A DNA stretch of 63,438 bases from Candidatus Eiseniibacteriota bacterium (GTDB taxonomy: Bacteria; Eisenbacteria; RBG-16-71-46): NCBI GenBank assembly GCA_025360715.1, contig JANYBS010000030.1, positions 1-63,438 of the forward strand, written 5' to 3'. Positions 29,701 through 37,744 of the stretch are shown here, one piece after another. Numbering within the stretch: the first letter of the stretch is position 1; the number at the start of each line of letters is the position of its first letter. The notes below the pieces were generated by a model. That model was not told the origin of the DNA. It searched no databases and was given only the letters and a program-made list of their open reading frames with translations. The position numbers and the translations under genes are program-made.

Positions 29701-30298
29701 CCACGATCTCGATGGCGCGGATCGCCGGGTCATTCGCATTCGCCACGTGCTGGAAGACCAGCGACAGGTGGCCATCGGTGACCTGGGTCACGAACGACTC
29801 CATGCCGGCGGAGTAGCCGCCGAAGTGCGCGAAGATGTCGTAGTTCGCAAGCTTCGTCTGGCCTTCACACACCACGTTGATCAACCGCGCGCCGACGAAC
29901 TGAGTGCCAGAGTAGCCATCCATGAGCAACAGGTTCACTCGATACGTGCCGGAGGGCACCGGGAACTCCCAGTCCATCTCGGGGGTCTCGGGTCCGTCCC
30001 AACGTTCGTCATCGAGCACTGCAGGCGGCACGTATGCCGGCACGGAAGCATCCGGCGCCCGCAGCGGCTGCGAGTGGTAGAAGACGTTGTCCACGATCGG
30101 CGGCACGTTCACGAACGGCGAAGCGTTCGGCAGATTCAGGTCCTGGGACCACGCCGGTCCGCCATCGGTCGCTGGCACGGTCGGGCCGCCCGCGTTGACG
30201 CGGTAGACCACGGTGTCGGCTCCGGCCGCCTGCGGCCAGAAGAGCATCGTGCAGATCGCGAAGGCCAGAAGGCCCGTGAAGCGGGTCAGTTGGCGCAT
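26780..30298 (-). CDS. Giant secreted protein: malectin-like, ASPM/hydin-like, glucose/sorbosone dehydrogenase-like propeller, TSP3 repeats, FlgD-like tail
   Basis: 1172 residues; the start at MRQLTRFTG is chosen because it opens the signal peptide (helix LLAFAICTMLFWPQ, cut near AGA). An N-terminal malectin-type carbohydrate-binding domain (VVYRVNAGGPTV...WEFPVPSGTYRVNLLLMDGY) comes first. An ASPM/SPD-2/hydin-like Ig domain follows (DLQFGQRLVNTLSPPKDVTITNTG). A six-bladed propeller like soluble glucose/sorbosone dehydrogenases is next (SLQFGPDGRLYVAEANGRIFAL; GYRNPYDLLIHSNGHLYTSDNG). Then come calcium-binding TSP3 repeats (DFDHDLLSDRNDPDDDNDGILDVNDAF), a lectin-like beta domain and the sorting tail (GAYSIPWDGRDEQGAKAAPGVYFVRL). 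It is probably a surface sugar-binding or sugar-oxidising protein. Confidence 0.88.
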   Translation of the reverse strand: MRQLTRFTGLLAFAICTMLFWPQAAGADTVVYRVNAGGPTVPATDGGPAWSQDLNLPNASPFVNVPPIVDNVFYHSQPLRAPDASVPAYVPPAVLDDERWDGPETPEMDWEFPVPSGTYRVNLLLMDGYSGTQFVGARLINVVCEGQTKLANYDIFAHFGGYSAGMESFVTQVTDGHLSLVFQHVANANDPAIRAIEIVAVNATGDLHATPSDLQFGQRLVNTLSPPKDVTITNTGVPGSPSLHIANITISPGFLHNLSPQTLAPGESRTFQVRFAPSAVGVSSGSMVITHDGGSSPLAIALAGTAVSSFPINFGKSQLSGGGRVHPTSLQFGPDGRLYVAEANGRIFALTIQRGASNLYNVTATEPINLIRDIPNHDDNGQFNPAITDRLVTGILVKGTAASPVIYVTSSDPRMDVARDLGGDTNSGMLSKLILNNGTWSRIDLVRGLPRSKDDHCTNGMALDSLTNTLYVAQAGQCNMGAPSLNFSFLPEYALTGAILSVNLNALGQTPYDLPTLDDENRPGVNDTNDPFGGDFGKNQAIIAPGGPVQVYSPGYRNPYDLLIHSNGHLYTSDNGPNAGWGGPPLANGPGGVCTNDPNDNDSFTYADNLHMIPFKGFYAGHPNPTRASRSNTFNASDPQSPVPVDDPVECEYRVPGTDGSLAQWMYSVNGLVEYRGSNFGGAMLGSILGASFANTIERITLNAAGDSARSVAPIFSNVDVTPLDVTAQADGSLFPGTIWTADYVTGRIWVFEPGDYDGGGFACTGANSPALDEDGDGYSNADEIANNTNPCSAADQPADFDHDLLSDRNDPDDDNDGILDVNDAFARDAANGATPLPVLYSWDGGDPGTGLFGLGFTGLMANGVTDYLTQYSGTNLTAGGAAGKFTIDAVPAGDALGSRNNQQYGFQFGVAEDSTSAPFTVHTRLSKPFFGGAPADSMSQGLVIGTGTQSDYLELAMASIGGAFHMGVTHEIADVPALSFVPAAGIATANELDLYLEVTPASGTVQAYYRIDGGVRLPVGGVITLPAGSALRSAVRTSQPLALGIMATSRGATPFTATWDFIEAVPTGLLGVAPNGANTNTTRLLPSAPHPVRNGTNVRFALATTARTRVALYAVDGRLVRVLADGWRSPGAYSIPWDGRDEQGAKAAPGVYFVRLDSGAAHDRGRMIVLE

Positions 30299-30462
30299 AT
30301 GGAGGTCCCATGCGTTCGTGGGGTAGCGCATGTGTCGAGTGGCCTTTCGCCGTGAATGGCAGTGGATTGCGGTGTTCTGCGGGCGCAGCATCCCGCCCGA
30401 CACAGGGGATATACGCAAGGGTGATGCCGGACGTCAGAGCGTGGTGATGGTAGCTTGGCCGC

Positions 30463-31383
30463 ATGCGAAACTTTGTCTGCATCCTGATCCTGGCCGCTGC
30501 GTATCTCGCTGCTGCCTGCGCGCCCTTTGTATATGTGGGCGTGCACGTACTCTACCGCCACGCCGACCTGCCGACCGCACAGGTCGAGCATGACATCGCC
30601 TACCTGCCCGATGGCGCAGAAGTGCCTGGGCACCGGTTGGATCTCTATCGCGCCTCGCAACCGCACGCGCCGATGATGGTGTTCGTGCACGGCGGTGGCT
30701 GGGACTCCGGGGACAAGCAGCTCCGCGCGGGCGGCGCCGATGTGTATGCGAATATCGGCCGCTTCTACGCGGCGCGCGGTATCACCGTGGCCGTGGCGAA
30801 CTATCGCCTGCAGCCCGCGACGGACTGGCACGGACAGGTGAGCGATGTGGCCTCGGCCGTGCGCTGGATGAATACCCACGCTAGCGCGAAGGGCGCCGAC
30901 GCCGGCGCACTCTTCCTCATGGGCCACTCGGCCGGCGCGCATCTGGCATCGTACGTGGCGCTCGACAGCGCGTCGCACGTGGGCCTGGCCGTTCGCGGCG
31001 TGATCAGCGTGAGCGGCGCCGCGCTCGACCTGACCGACGCTCAGACGTACGTGCTGGGCGAGGACGTGCGCTACTACGCCAAGCGCTTCCGCGGCGATGA
31101 CCCCACCGAGGCGTGGAAGGTCGCCGCATCACCGGCCACGCATATCACCCGCGCAGCGCCCGCGTTCCTTGTGATGTGCGCCGCCGGCGAGTCGAAAGGC
31201 CTGCAGCGCCAGGCGCAGGTGTTCGCCGATGCGCTCACACGCGGCGGCGTCAACGTGCGGCGCTTGGTCGTCAAGGGCGAGAGCCACTCGCGCATGGTGC
31301 TGGCGCTGACGCGCGCTGACAAAGCCGCGGCGCCGGCGGTGCTGGCGTTCGTGAGGGCTGCCAGTTCGGCCGCGAAGGAGTAG
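30463..31383 (+). CDS. Alpha/beta-hydrolase, BD-FAE/HSL-type esterase, possible lipoprotein
   Basis: 306 residues. The N-terminal hydrophobic segment ends in AAYLAAAC, a possible lipobox, so the enzyme may sit on a membrane. The oxyanion-hole motif is VFVHGGGWDSGDKQ and the nucleophile elbow is LMGHSAGAHLASY. The late histidine is in KGESHSRMV. These are the marks of the carboxylesterase/feruloyl-esterase-like branch. The substrate is unknown. It is transcribed divergently from the giant secreted gene. Confidence 0.9.
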   Translation: MRNFVCILILAAAYLAAACAPFVYVGVHVLYRHADLPTAQVEHDIAYLPDGAEVPGHRLDLYRASQPHAPMMVFVHGGGWDSGDKQLRAGGADVYANIGRFYAARGITVAVANYRLQPATDWHGQVSDVASAVRWMNTHASAKGADAGALFLMGHSAGAHLASYVALDSASHVGLAVRGVISVSGAALDLTDAQTYVLGEDVRYYAKRFRGDDPTEAWKVAASPATHITRAAPAFLVMCAAGESKGLQRQAQVFADALTRGGVNVRRLVVKGESHSRMVLALTRADKAAAPAVLAFVRAASSAAKE

Positions 31384-31453
31384 AGTTCCGCGCAAGGCCG
31401 CAGGACAAGCCACTGAACGATTTTCGACTCCTCACGGATACGAGGCTCCCGAC

Positions 31454-32407
31454 ATGAACGCCATCTTGATCCTGGGTGTGTTGTTCCTGCTATTCGTACT
31501 CTTCATCATCGGTTCCACGCTCTGCAGCGTCCCGCAGGCGACCGTGTATGTGATCACCATGTTCGGCAAGTACCGCCGCACCATGCGTGAGGGGCTCAAC
31601 ATCAAGATGCCGTGGGAGAGTGTGTTCCAGCGGCTCTCGCTCCAGAATCGTGCGCTTCAGATGGAGTTCCAGGCGATCACGCAGGACCAGGCGAACGTGA
31701 AGTTCGCGACAATGGTGCTCTACGCGGTCTCGGGCTCCGACGAGAAGGAGATCCAGAAAGCCGTGTTCAGCTTCGCGTCCGGCCAGGAGTTCCAGTTGGC
31801 GCTGCAGCGCACGATCGACGGCTCGATCCGCCAGTTCGTGGCCACTACCAAGCAGAGCGACATCCTGGGCATGCGCGCCGAGATCGTGGACCACACCAAG
31901 AAGAACCTCGACGAGGTCGTGCTGCAATGGGGCTACGTTGTTCGCGACATCCAGATCACCGATATGACGTTCGACAAGGAGATCATGGATTCGATGGCGC
32001 GCGTGGTGTCGTCGAAGAACCTGCTTGCAGCCGCCTCGAATGAAGGCGCCGCGTTGCTGGTCAAGCGCACCAAGGACGCCGAGGCCGAAGCGGCGTACAA
32101 GACGATCGGTGCGCAGGCCGAGAAGCAGGCGGCGGCGCTGCGCGGCGAGGGCCTGGCGCTCTTCCGGAAGAACGTCGCCGACGGCATGAAGGAAGCCGCC
32201 GAGAGCTTGAAGGCCGCGGGCGTGGACTCGAACTTCCTGCTGTTCCTCGAGTACACCGACGCTCTGAAGTATGTGGCGGACCACGCGCAGGGCAAGGTGA
32301 TCTTCATGGACAACGGCGCCGCGGCGGCCACACGCACCGTGCAGGGCATCTTGAGCATGGGCGCGGAGATGCCCGGTCCTGCCGCCGGAGCGGACACCCC
32401 GCGGTGA
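31454..32407 (+). CDS. SPFH/band 7 (stomatin-like) membrane protein
   Basis: 317 residues. A single N-terminal membrane helix (ILILGVLFLLFVLFIIG, about 4-24) precedes a band 7 domain with VPQATVYVITMFGKYRRTMREGLNIKMPWE and VVRDIQITDMTFDKEIMDSMA. A coiled-coil-forming Ala/Glu-rich region follows (DAEAEAAYKTIGAQAEKQAAALRGEGLALFRKNVADGMKEA). Such proteins form large ring assemblies at the inner membrane and organise proteases or lipid domains. No NfeD partner gene is seen. Confidence 0.92.
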   Translation: MNAILILGVLFLLFVLFIIGSTLCSVPQATVYVITMFGKYRRTMREGLNIKMPWESVFQRLSLQNRALQMEFQAITQDQANVKFATMVLYAVSGSDEKEIQKAVFSFASGQEFQLALQRTIDGSIRQFVATTKQSDILGMRAEIVDHTKKNLDEVVLQWGYVVRDIQITDMTFDKEIMDSMARVVSSKNLLAAASNEGAALLVKRTKDAEAEAAYKTIGAQAEKQAAALRGEGLALFRKNVADGMKEAAESLKAAGVDSNFLLFLEYTDALKYVADHAQGKVIFMDNGAAAATRTVQGILSMGAEMPGPAAGADTPR

Positions 32408-32422
32408 GCATTGTGAAGGCCA

Positions 32423-32452
32423 CTTGACTTAGTTGAGCGATCAGTGTTCATA
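32423..32452 (+). promoter_or_regulatory. Possible sigma-70 promoter
   Basis: TTGACT (32423-32428) and TCATAT (32447-32452) are 18 bp apart in a locally AT-rich gap. Transcription starting about 7 bp later would favour the ATG at 32475 over an upstream TTG as the start of the next gene. Confidence 0.4.
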
Positions 32453-32474
32453 TGCCTTAACACTCTTGTGGCAC

Positions 32475-33074
32475 ATGAACACGCTCAACGCAGAAGGACC
32501 CCAAGTGGCCTGCCCGATCGCTCCACTCGTCCTTGTCGGTGCCACCTTAAGCGGCACCCATACCGTCTTCTTCCAGGACCGCCGCCGCCGCGCCGCGGCC
32601 TGGGCCGTGCTCACGACCCTCGTCATGGCGTGGAGCGCTTACGCATTCCTGGCGCGCACACCGCCGGTACGTCTCGGGCTCGAGGCGCTCTCGGTGCTTG
32701 CGGTTCTGGCCGGCACCGCGCGTGCGTGGTGGCTCGCCCGGCATGGCGTGCACTCGCCGCTGTGGCCATGGCTCGCCGCCGCCGTCCGGCATACGGTGAG
32801 AGTGGCGGCCGATCCGTTCGTGCTCGGCGTCCAGGTCTGGCTGGCGTGCATGCTCACGATGCAGTGGCGCGGTAAGGCACACTTCTCCGGTATGGAATAC
32901 GGGTCCGTCGCCCTGCTGCTCGCGGTCACTGCGGCAATCCGCATCACTCGCACGTGGCGCCGGCAGCACGCGCGGCGCCGGCCGTTCGCGGCGCTCGAGT
33001 CGTACGCTGCCGCGCGTGCCGCCGAGCGCTGTCCGCTCGGCTTCGGCGCCGACGGCGCCAAGGCGCGGTCGTGA
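32475..33074 (+). CDS. Polytopic membrane protein of unknown function
   Basis: 199 residues from the ATG at 32475 (an upstream TTG at 32433 adds 14). About four hydrophobic segments are seen: VACPIAPLVLVGATL, AAWAVLTTLVMAWSAYAFLA, FVLGVQVWLACMLTM and YGSVALLLAVTAAIRIT. The C-terminus is Arg/Ala-rich and cytoplasmic. No family is recognised. Its stop overlaps the heme oxygenase start (GTGA), so the two are coupled; it may anchor the latter's pathway to the membrane. Confidence 0.65.
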   Translation: MNTLNAEGPQVACPIAPLVLVGATLSGTHTVFFQDRRRRAAAWAVLTTLVMAWSAYAFLARTPPVRLGLEALSVLAVLAGTARAWWLARHGVHSPLWPWLAAAVRHTVRVAADPFVLGVQVWLACMLTMQWRGKAHFSGMEYGSVALLLAVTAAIRITRTWRRQHARRRPFAALESYAAARAAERCPLGFGADGAKARS

Positions 33075-33742
33075 GCCCGCCGCTCTCGCAGAGTTTGCGC
33101 GACGGCACGCGCGAAGTGCATGAGCGTATCGAGACGGGCGCGGCGTTCAACCGCCGGATCGTGATCCGCCTGCCCGCCGGGACGCCGGGCGTCGAAGACC
33201 CGCAACTGGCACAGGCGCGGGAAGAGTACCGCGAGACTTACCGGCACTTCCTGATCGCAAGCCTGGGATTCGAATCCGCGGTCGACGTGGCGTTGGCGAG
33301 CTCGCCGGCGCTCACGCAGGCCCTGCAGCTCGGCTACGAGCACGAAGCGGGTTCGCCCGCCGCGCAGATCCGCGCCGACCTGGAGCAGGTCTTCGCCGAG
33401 CGCATGCACACGCAGCGCTCCACGATGACTGCATTGGCCGTGCCTGCGACGCTCGCCGAGCTTGCGGGGCTCGAATACGTGCGCCGTGGCTCGCGCGCTG
33501 GCGGCGCGGTGATCGGCGCCATCGTCCGCGCCAACCTCGGCCTCACGCGCGAGCAAGGGGCGTCATTCCTGCTGCACCACGGCAAGCAGACACGCTCGAT
33601 CATCGATGACTACAAGCGCTGGCTCGATGGGCTCGTGCTCGAGCCGGCGGATCGTCACGCCGCCGTCGCGGCCGCCGCCCGAGTGTTCGAATGCGTCGGG
33701 GCTTGGCACACCCAGGTCGAAGCGCAGTTCCCGCAGGCTTGA
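33071..33742 (+). CDS. Heme oxygenase-like protein (biliverdin-producing)
   Basis: 223 residues. The start is GTG, overlapping the previous stop. The proximal heme histidine is expected in LRDGTREVHERIE, the position of the HO family's 'R..T...H...E'. The glycine-rich distal helix is GLEYVRRGSRAGGAVIGAIVR, matching 'YVleGSrlGG'. It would open heme to biliverdin, CO and iron, for iron recovery or for a bilin chromophore. No phytochrome is in the window. The fit is better than random but at family level only. Confidence 0.8.
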   Translation: MSPPLSQSLRDGTREVHERIETGAAFNRRIVIRLPAGTPGVEDPQLAQAREEYRETYRHFLIASLGFESAVDVALASSPALTQALQLGYEHEAGSPAAQIRADLEQVFAERMHTQRSTMTALAVPATLAELAGLEYVRRGSRAGGAVIGAIVRANLGLTREQGASFLLHHGKQTRSIIDDYKRWLDGLVLEPADRHAAVAAAARVFECVGAWHTQVEAQFPQA

Positions 33743-33794
33743 TCCGCGCTGCGCCGCAGACCTGTGACTTTGGCCTTTCGCTGCCCGGCTCGAT

Positions 33795-33820
33795 GATGAC
33801 ACAGTGTGGCCGCTGTCATC
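33795..33820. promoter_or_regulatory. Inverted repeat ahead of the cyclase gene
   Basis: GATGACA (33795-33801) and TGTCATC (33814-33820) are separated by 12 bases, about 55 bp upstream of the likely start codon. It could be an operator for a dimeric regulator or a leader hairpin. Confidence 0.4.
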
Positions 33821-33874
33821 CGCAGATCACCACGATCAGGCCTCTGCCAGATCCCAGCCCGAAGGAGCGCGGCT

Positions 33875-35089
33875 TTGCGCATGAATGATCCGTTGTTCCG
33901 GCAGGATGTGATCGGTATGCCCGACACGCATGCCGAGGTGTTCCGGAACGTCTCGGTCATGGAGCGGGCGGTCATCGTCTGCCGGGCTGTGGGCCCTACC
34001 TGTCTACAGTTGCTCGAACAGGGCTACGACACGAAAGGTTTTCGCGTTCACGCCAAGTCGTGCGACTGGGGTCCGATGGCCGGCTTCGTACTTCGTGACC
34101 CCCAGCTCAACAAGAAGGGTGCTGCGAACGTCGACTACAACACGCGCGAGATCCACGAGGCGATGTACGACGAGCACAACCATTCCGGGTGGATGGCCGC
34201 CACGGTGCCGCTCAGGCTCTATTCGCAGCGCGTGAAGTGGCTCATCGACACCAAGCGGATCACGGTACAGCTCGCCGCGGGCGGCAGCCGCTACGTGGGA
34301 GAGGTCCATCAGTGTGGCGTGGACATGAAGTACAGCCTGCGCCGCGAATGGGGGAGTGAGGGCCTCGTGTATGACGTGTACATCGAAGAGGCCAACTTCG
34401 AGCCCGCGGGCGGCAAGGGCAAGCCGATGCTGGCCATGACGAACCCGCCGGATCACCGCTCGTGGAAGGGTGACGATTTCCGCAATGCGCTTACCGGTGA
34501 TTACGACCTCTTCACGGTCTGGGCGCTGTCGCGTTCGGGCGTGGCGCCGGGGCAGCAGGCGTCGCCGCAGCACTACGATCACGACGGCGACGACCGCCGC
34601 GTGCTCGGGGGTGCGCAGAACTGGACGAATCGCGAGTACATCGAGCACGAACTCGAGCGCAATTACACCAAGGGTGGCCAGGGCACCAAGCTCGGCAACA
34701 TGACCAATCGCGTGTACATGATCTGCCAGTTGCTCAACTCCGGCATCGGTGTCACGTCATGCGAGCGCGGCAATCGGCCTTTTGGCCCGTTCCCCAACCG
34801 CATGGTGGCCTGGCATAGCGACGAGACCACGCGCCCGTTCGTCCAGGACGTGGACCTGCCGCTGATCGCGTTCCTGCCGAACCGCGATGAAGTCCTCATG
34901 GAGACGATCCAGGACTTCAAGGACTTCATCCTCATGTGCATCTCGACCGGCTTCCACGTCACGCTGGGCGAAGGCTGGACGCTCACGCCCGATGCGAAGA
35001 CCGTCAATCGCCTCGGCGCCGAGTTCCGTCATCTGGTTCCGTCATGGGAAGGCGGCCAGTGGAAGGTCGACGATTGGTACAACCGGTGA
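33875..35089 (+). CDS. Chromosomal class II nucleotidyl cyclase-like protein (edema factor/CyaA/ExoY family)
   Basis: 404 residues, apparently whole. TTG at 33875 is placed 7 bp after AAGGAG (33862-33867); an ATG two codons later is the alternative. The stretch KGFRVHAKSCDWGPMAGF matches the best-conserved block of the family. Family catalytic positions are all kept: two lysines 7 apart (K54, K61), the metal aspartates of DYDLF (D209, D211) and the histidine of HSDETTRPF (H314), with spacing like the known enzymes. There is no signal peptide, secretion domain or calmodulin-site I can recognise. In known members the domain makes cyclic nucleotides in host cells after cofactor activation. Here the cargo route and substrate are unknown. 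A cytosolic signalling role is equally possible. Confidence 0.8.
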   Translation: MRMNDPLFRQDVIGMPDTHAEVFRNVSVMERAVIVCRAVGPTCLQLLEQGYDTKGFRVHAKSCDWGPMAGFVLRDPQLNKKGAANVDYNTREIHEAMYDEHNHSGWMAATVPLRLYSQRVKWLIDTKRITVQLAAGGSRYVGEVHQCGVDMKYSLRREWGSEGLVYDVYIEEANFEPAGGKGKPMLAMTNPPDHRSWKGDDFRNALTGDYDLFTVWALSRSGVAPGQQASPQHYDHDGDDRRVLGGAQNWTNREYIEHELERNYTKGGQGTKLGNMTNRVYMICQLLNSGIGVTSCERGNRPFGPFPNRMVAWHSDETTRPFVQDVDLPLIAFLPNRDEVLMETIQDFKDFILMCISTGFHVTLGEGWTLTPDAKTVNRLGAEFRHLVPSWEGGQWKVDDWYNR

Positions 35090-35108
35090 CTTGCCTCGCG
35101 CGCTGCGC

Positions 35109-35564
35109 ATGACGCTCTGGATCGACGCCGACGCCGCGCCGCGCGAGGTCAAGGACATCTGCTTCCGCGCGTCGCAACGCCTGGTGATCCCCTGCGTGAT
35201 GGTCGCCAACCGGTCTTTGGCCACCCCGCGCGGGTTGCCACTCGTGAGCGCGATATGCGTGGACGGCGGCATGGATGTGGCCGACGCGTACATCGTGGAA
35301 CATGCGCAAGCGGGTGACCTGGTCGTCACGCAGGACGTGCCGCTCGCAGCGTTGCTCGTGCCCAAGCGCATCGTCGTGATCGATCCGCGCGGCGATGAGC
35401 ATACGGAGCACACCATCGGCGAGCGCCTGAGTGTGCGCGACCTCATGGACAGCCTGCGTGGCGCCGGGGTCACCACCAGCGGCCCGCCGCCCTACGACGC
35501 GCGTGCAAAGCAGGCGTTCGCGTCCACGCTCGACCGCGCGCTCACGAGGCTCTTGCGGGCATGA
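35109..35564 (+). CDS. YaiI/YqxD (DUF188) family protein
   Basis: 151 residues, PIN-like fold. The start ATG leads into LWIDADAAPREVKDICFRAS, the family signature (xxVDADACPV), and the acidic cluster returns in CVDGGMDVADAYIVEHAQAGDLVVTQDVPLA. The family is widespread and of unsettled function; its fold suggests a nuclease-like active site. It starts 19 bp after the cyclase gene, so it may share its transcript. Confidence 0.92.
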   Translation: MTLWIDADAAPREVKDICFRASQRLVIPCVMVANRSLATPRGLPLVSAICVDGGMDVADAYIVEHAQAGDLVVTQDVPLAALLVPKRIVVIDPRGDEHTEHTIGERLSVRDLMDSLRGAGVTTSGPPPYDARAKQAFASTLDRALTRLLRA

Positions 35565-35609
35565 CCGATCGGAAGTCCCGCCGGCAGTTCGATGCCGGGG
35601 CGATGTGAT

Positions 35610-35693
35610 GCAGTAGCCCGAGAGGCTGTCGCCTCCCGGGCCTTGCACGTGCCACGATCGCTTGCGAGTTCGCGAAGTGCTTCGGGCTACTGC
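35610..35693. terminator. Hairpin and long inverted repeat between convergent genes
   Basis: An inner stem GCCCGAGAGGC/GCCTCCCGGGC (35616-35641, one mismatch) lies inside a wider 12-bp inverted repeat, GCAGTAGCCCGA (35610-35621) with its complement at 35682-35693. The right arm overlaps the end of the DUF4331 gene. It probably terminates both converging transcripts, or forms alternative structures. Confidence 0.5.
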
Positions 35694-37429
35694 AGCGTCA
35701 CCTTCTGCTGGCTCACCTGCGAGCCGGCGACCAGACGCACGAAGTACAGGCCGCGCGACAGTCGCACGCCCGACGCATCACGGCCGTCCCACTGCGCCAC
35801 GAACGGACCCGGCGCGGCGTCTTGGTCAAGCAGCGTGCGCACACTGCGGCCCGCCACGTCATATACCTTGAGAGTCACGTGCGACGTGGTCGCGACGGCG
35901 AACTCCATGCGCGAGATGCCGTCGTTGTTGCGGACTGACAGCGCCTTGGCGCTGAACTCTGTCCGGTTCGTCTGGGCAGCGGGGTTCGCCGCCTGCTGTG
36001 CGTCGCCGCGGCCACCCTTGCGGTCATGGCGGTGGTCATCGCGGTCATCGTCGCCTTCGCTCTCACGGTGATGCTTGTGATCGAGCGGGTTCTGCGGCGG
36101 CGCGACATACGGGAAGTAGGGCAGGAACGGCTTGTCATTGGCATCCACGCCATCGCCCAGCTGATTGTTCGGCGCGACATTGAAGGTGGGCGTGAACGGC
36201 GTGGCACCGGCCACCACACGCTCGGCGATGTCGACGACGTCATCGAACAACCGGCGGCCGTTGGGGAAGCCCGACGTGTCGCCGCCCAGCAGGCCGAAGC
36301 GGCTCGGCTTGGCCGCGGGAGCCACGGTCATGTTCAGCCGCAACATCTCGCAGGCCACCTGGTTGGGATTCGCCGGCTTGTTCAACCCCGGGATGCCCGT
36401 CAAGAACACCGTCACCAGGTCATTGCGCGGTGCCGGCGGCGTCGCGATGCCATAGAGCGCGGTGAGCAGATGCGCCAGTTCGGGGTCCGTCACGTAGCTC
36501 ACGAATGCGCCGTCGCCCGAGGGCAGCGTGGCGTTGAAGCGGTTCTTGTCCTTGAGCGGGATCACGACCTCGTTCACGAGCGGGTTGCCCAGACGCGAGA
36601 CCTGCACCGGCGAGCCGCTGTTCGAGATCGTACCGTCGCCATTGAGCGTGCGCTGTGCCAGCCGCTCGGTCGTCGAGTACAGACCGATCACGCCGGTCTG
36701 TGCGCTGGGCGCCAGGCCATCGGACGTCAACCGCGTCTTCGGGATCTGCAGCGCGACGGTCATCACGTCGAACCCCGCCAGCGCGTCCTGGCCGCCGCCG
36801 AGGTTGCCTGGCGGCTTGCGGATGGTGAGCAGGTCGAAGGTCGCACCCAGATCGACGAAGAACGGATCATCGCGCGGCCCCACGAACACTTTCGAGCCAT
36901 CCGAGAGCGTGTAGACGGCGGCCGTCGCGAGCGCCATGTAGTTGGGCATGCTGACCGGTCCCACGTAGGCCGGCGCAACCTGCAGGTCGTGCGCCAGCAC
37001 CGTGGCCGTGCCGTTGTCCCAGCGCGTGATCGTGTAGGTCTGCACGACGTTGAGACTGGGGCTGTTCAGGGCATTCACGACGCCGGTGTTGTAGAGGAAT
37101 GTGTCGCCGGTGCGGCGCGTGGTCTTGAATTCGAATTCGTAGCGGATGTGGGCGGTGGCATCGCCGACGTTGTCCACGTTCACGTAGTAATGGGCATCAT
37201 CGTCGAATGCATAGAAGTTCGGGCCGGTTGCCGGTTCCAGGAGCGGCACCCAGTTGGCGACGATCGTCACCTTGTCCTGCGCGTCGGGAGACACCCACGC
37301 GTACAGGTCGGTGTCGTCGGCGAGGCGGTCCTTGGCCGTGCCGGGCGCTTCGCTGTGGCTGGAAGCGAACGCCGCCGCCGGCACCAGCGCTGCCAGCGCG
37401 AGCATGAGAAGAATCGAACGAAGCTTCAT
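35687..37429 (-). CDS. Secreted DUF4331 protein with FlgD-like sorting tail
   Basis: 580 residues with a signal peptide (about 1-22, AFASSHSEAPG). The Ser-His-Ser-Glu-Ala-Pro start of the mature chain is typical of DUF4331 proteins, followed by DTDLYAWVSPD and YYVNVDNVGDATAHIRYEFEF. The linker at about 455-485 is rich in His, Asp and Arg (PLDHKHHRESEGDDDRDD), a likely metal-binding or disordered region. The tail (VYDVAGRSVRTLLDQDAAPGPFVAQWDGRD...GLYFVRL) is the sorting module. GAAAGGAT precedes the start. The function is unknown; some DUF4331 proteins occur with ECF sigma systems, and one is divergent here. Confidence 0.88.
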   Translation of the reverse strand: MKLRSILLMLALAALVPAAAFASSHSEAPGTAKDRLADDTDLYAWVSPDAQDKVTIVANWVPLLEPATGPNFYAFDDDAHYYVNVDNVGDATAHIRYEFEFKTTRRTGDTFLYNTGVVNALNSPSLNVVQTYTITRWDNGTATVLAHDLQVAPAYVGPVSMPNYMALATAAVYTLSDGSKVFVGPRDDPFFVDLGATFDLLTIRKPPGNLGGGQDALAGFDVMTVALQIPKTRLTSDGLAPSAQTGVIGLYSTTERLAQRTLNGDGTISNSGSPVQVSRLGNPLVNEVVIPLKDKNRFNATLPSGDGAFVSYVTDPELAHLLTALYGIATPPAPRNDLVTVFLTGIPGLNKPANPNQVACEMLRLNMTVAPAAKPSRFGLLGGDTSGFPNGRRLFDDVVDIAERVVAGATPFTPTFNVAPNNQLGDGVDANDKPFLPYFPYVAPPQNPLDHKHHRESEGDDDRDDHRHDRKGGRGDAQQAANPAAQTNRTEFSAKALSVRNNDGISRMEFAVATTSHVTLKVYDVAGRSVRTLLDQDAAPGPFVAQWDGRDASGVRLSRGLYFVRLVAGSQVSQQKVTLQ

Positions 37430-37744
37430 CGGTGATCCTTTCGCAAGGCGCTTGGGTACGAGTCCCGGCGCCGCGAGGGTGGATGGAGTGAGCCGAACGT
37501 GCCGGCATGCTCACGGGCCCTGCGAGTCATGAGCCGGCATGGGTTCTACGGCGCGATCGCGAAATCGGATGAGGCATGCGATTCGCATTGAGTGATGACG
37601 TGCTCCTCCTCTAGAGTGCAACGAGTCCACTCTGTCTCCCTGCTCGGATGACGGCTTCTCCAAGCCCCTGGAGCTTCCATTGGTCCGAAAGGTCGCGCGC
37701 GCCGTAGTAGCCGTGAGCACCTGCCGAAAGGCGGAGTGCCGGCC
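37430..37744. other. Divergent intergenic region of 315 bp
   Basis: It separates the DUF4331 gene (-) from the sigma/anti-sigma operon (+) and must hold both promoters. I find only a small inverted repeat (AGAGTG/CACTCT, 37612-37632) and no clear housekeeping -35/-10 pair. An autoregulated ECF promoter is likely but its motif is not recognisable. Confidence 0.5.

Noticed and set aside
33743-35564. Recent mobile insertion carrying the cyclase gene
   Set aside because: No transposase, integrase, att-like repeat or composition break is visible at its borders, and its codon use looks like that of its neighbours.
36026-37435. A 469-codon + strand frame
   Set aside because: It is antisense to the DUF4331 gene, which has a signal peptide, a family signature and a sorting tail.
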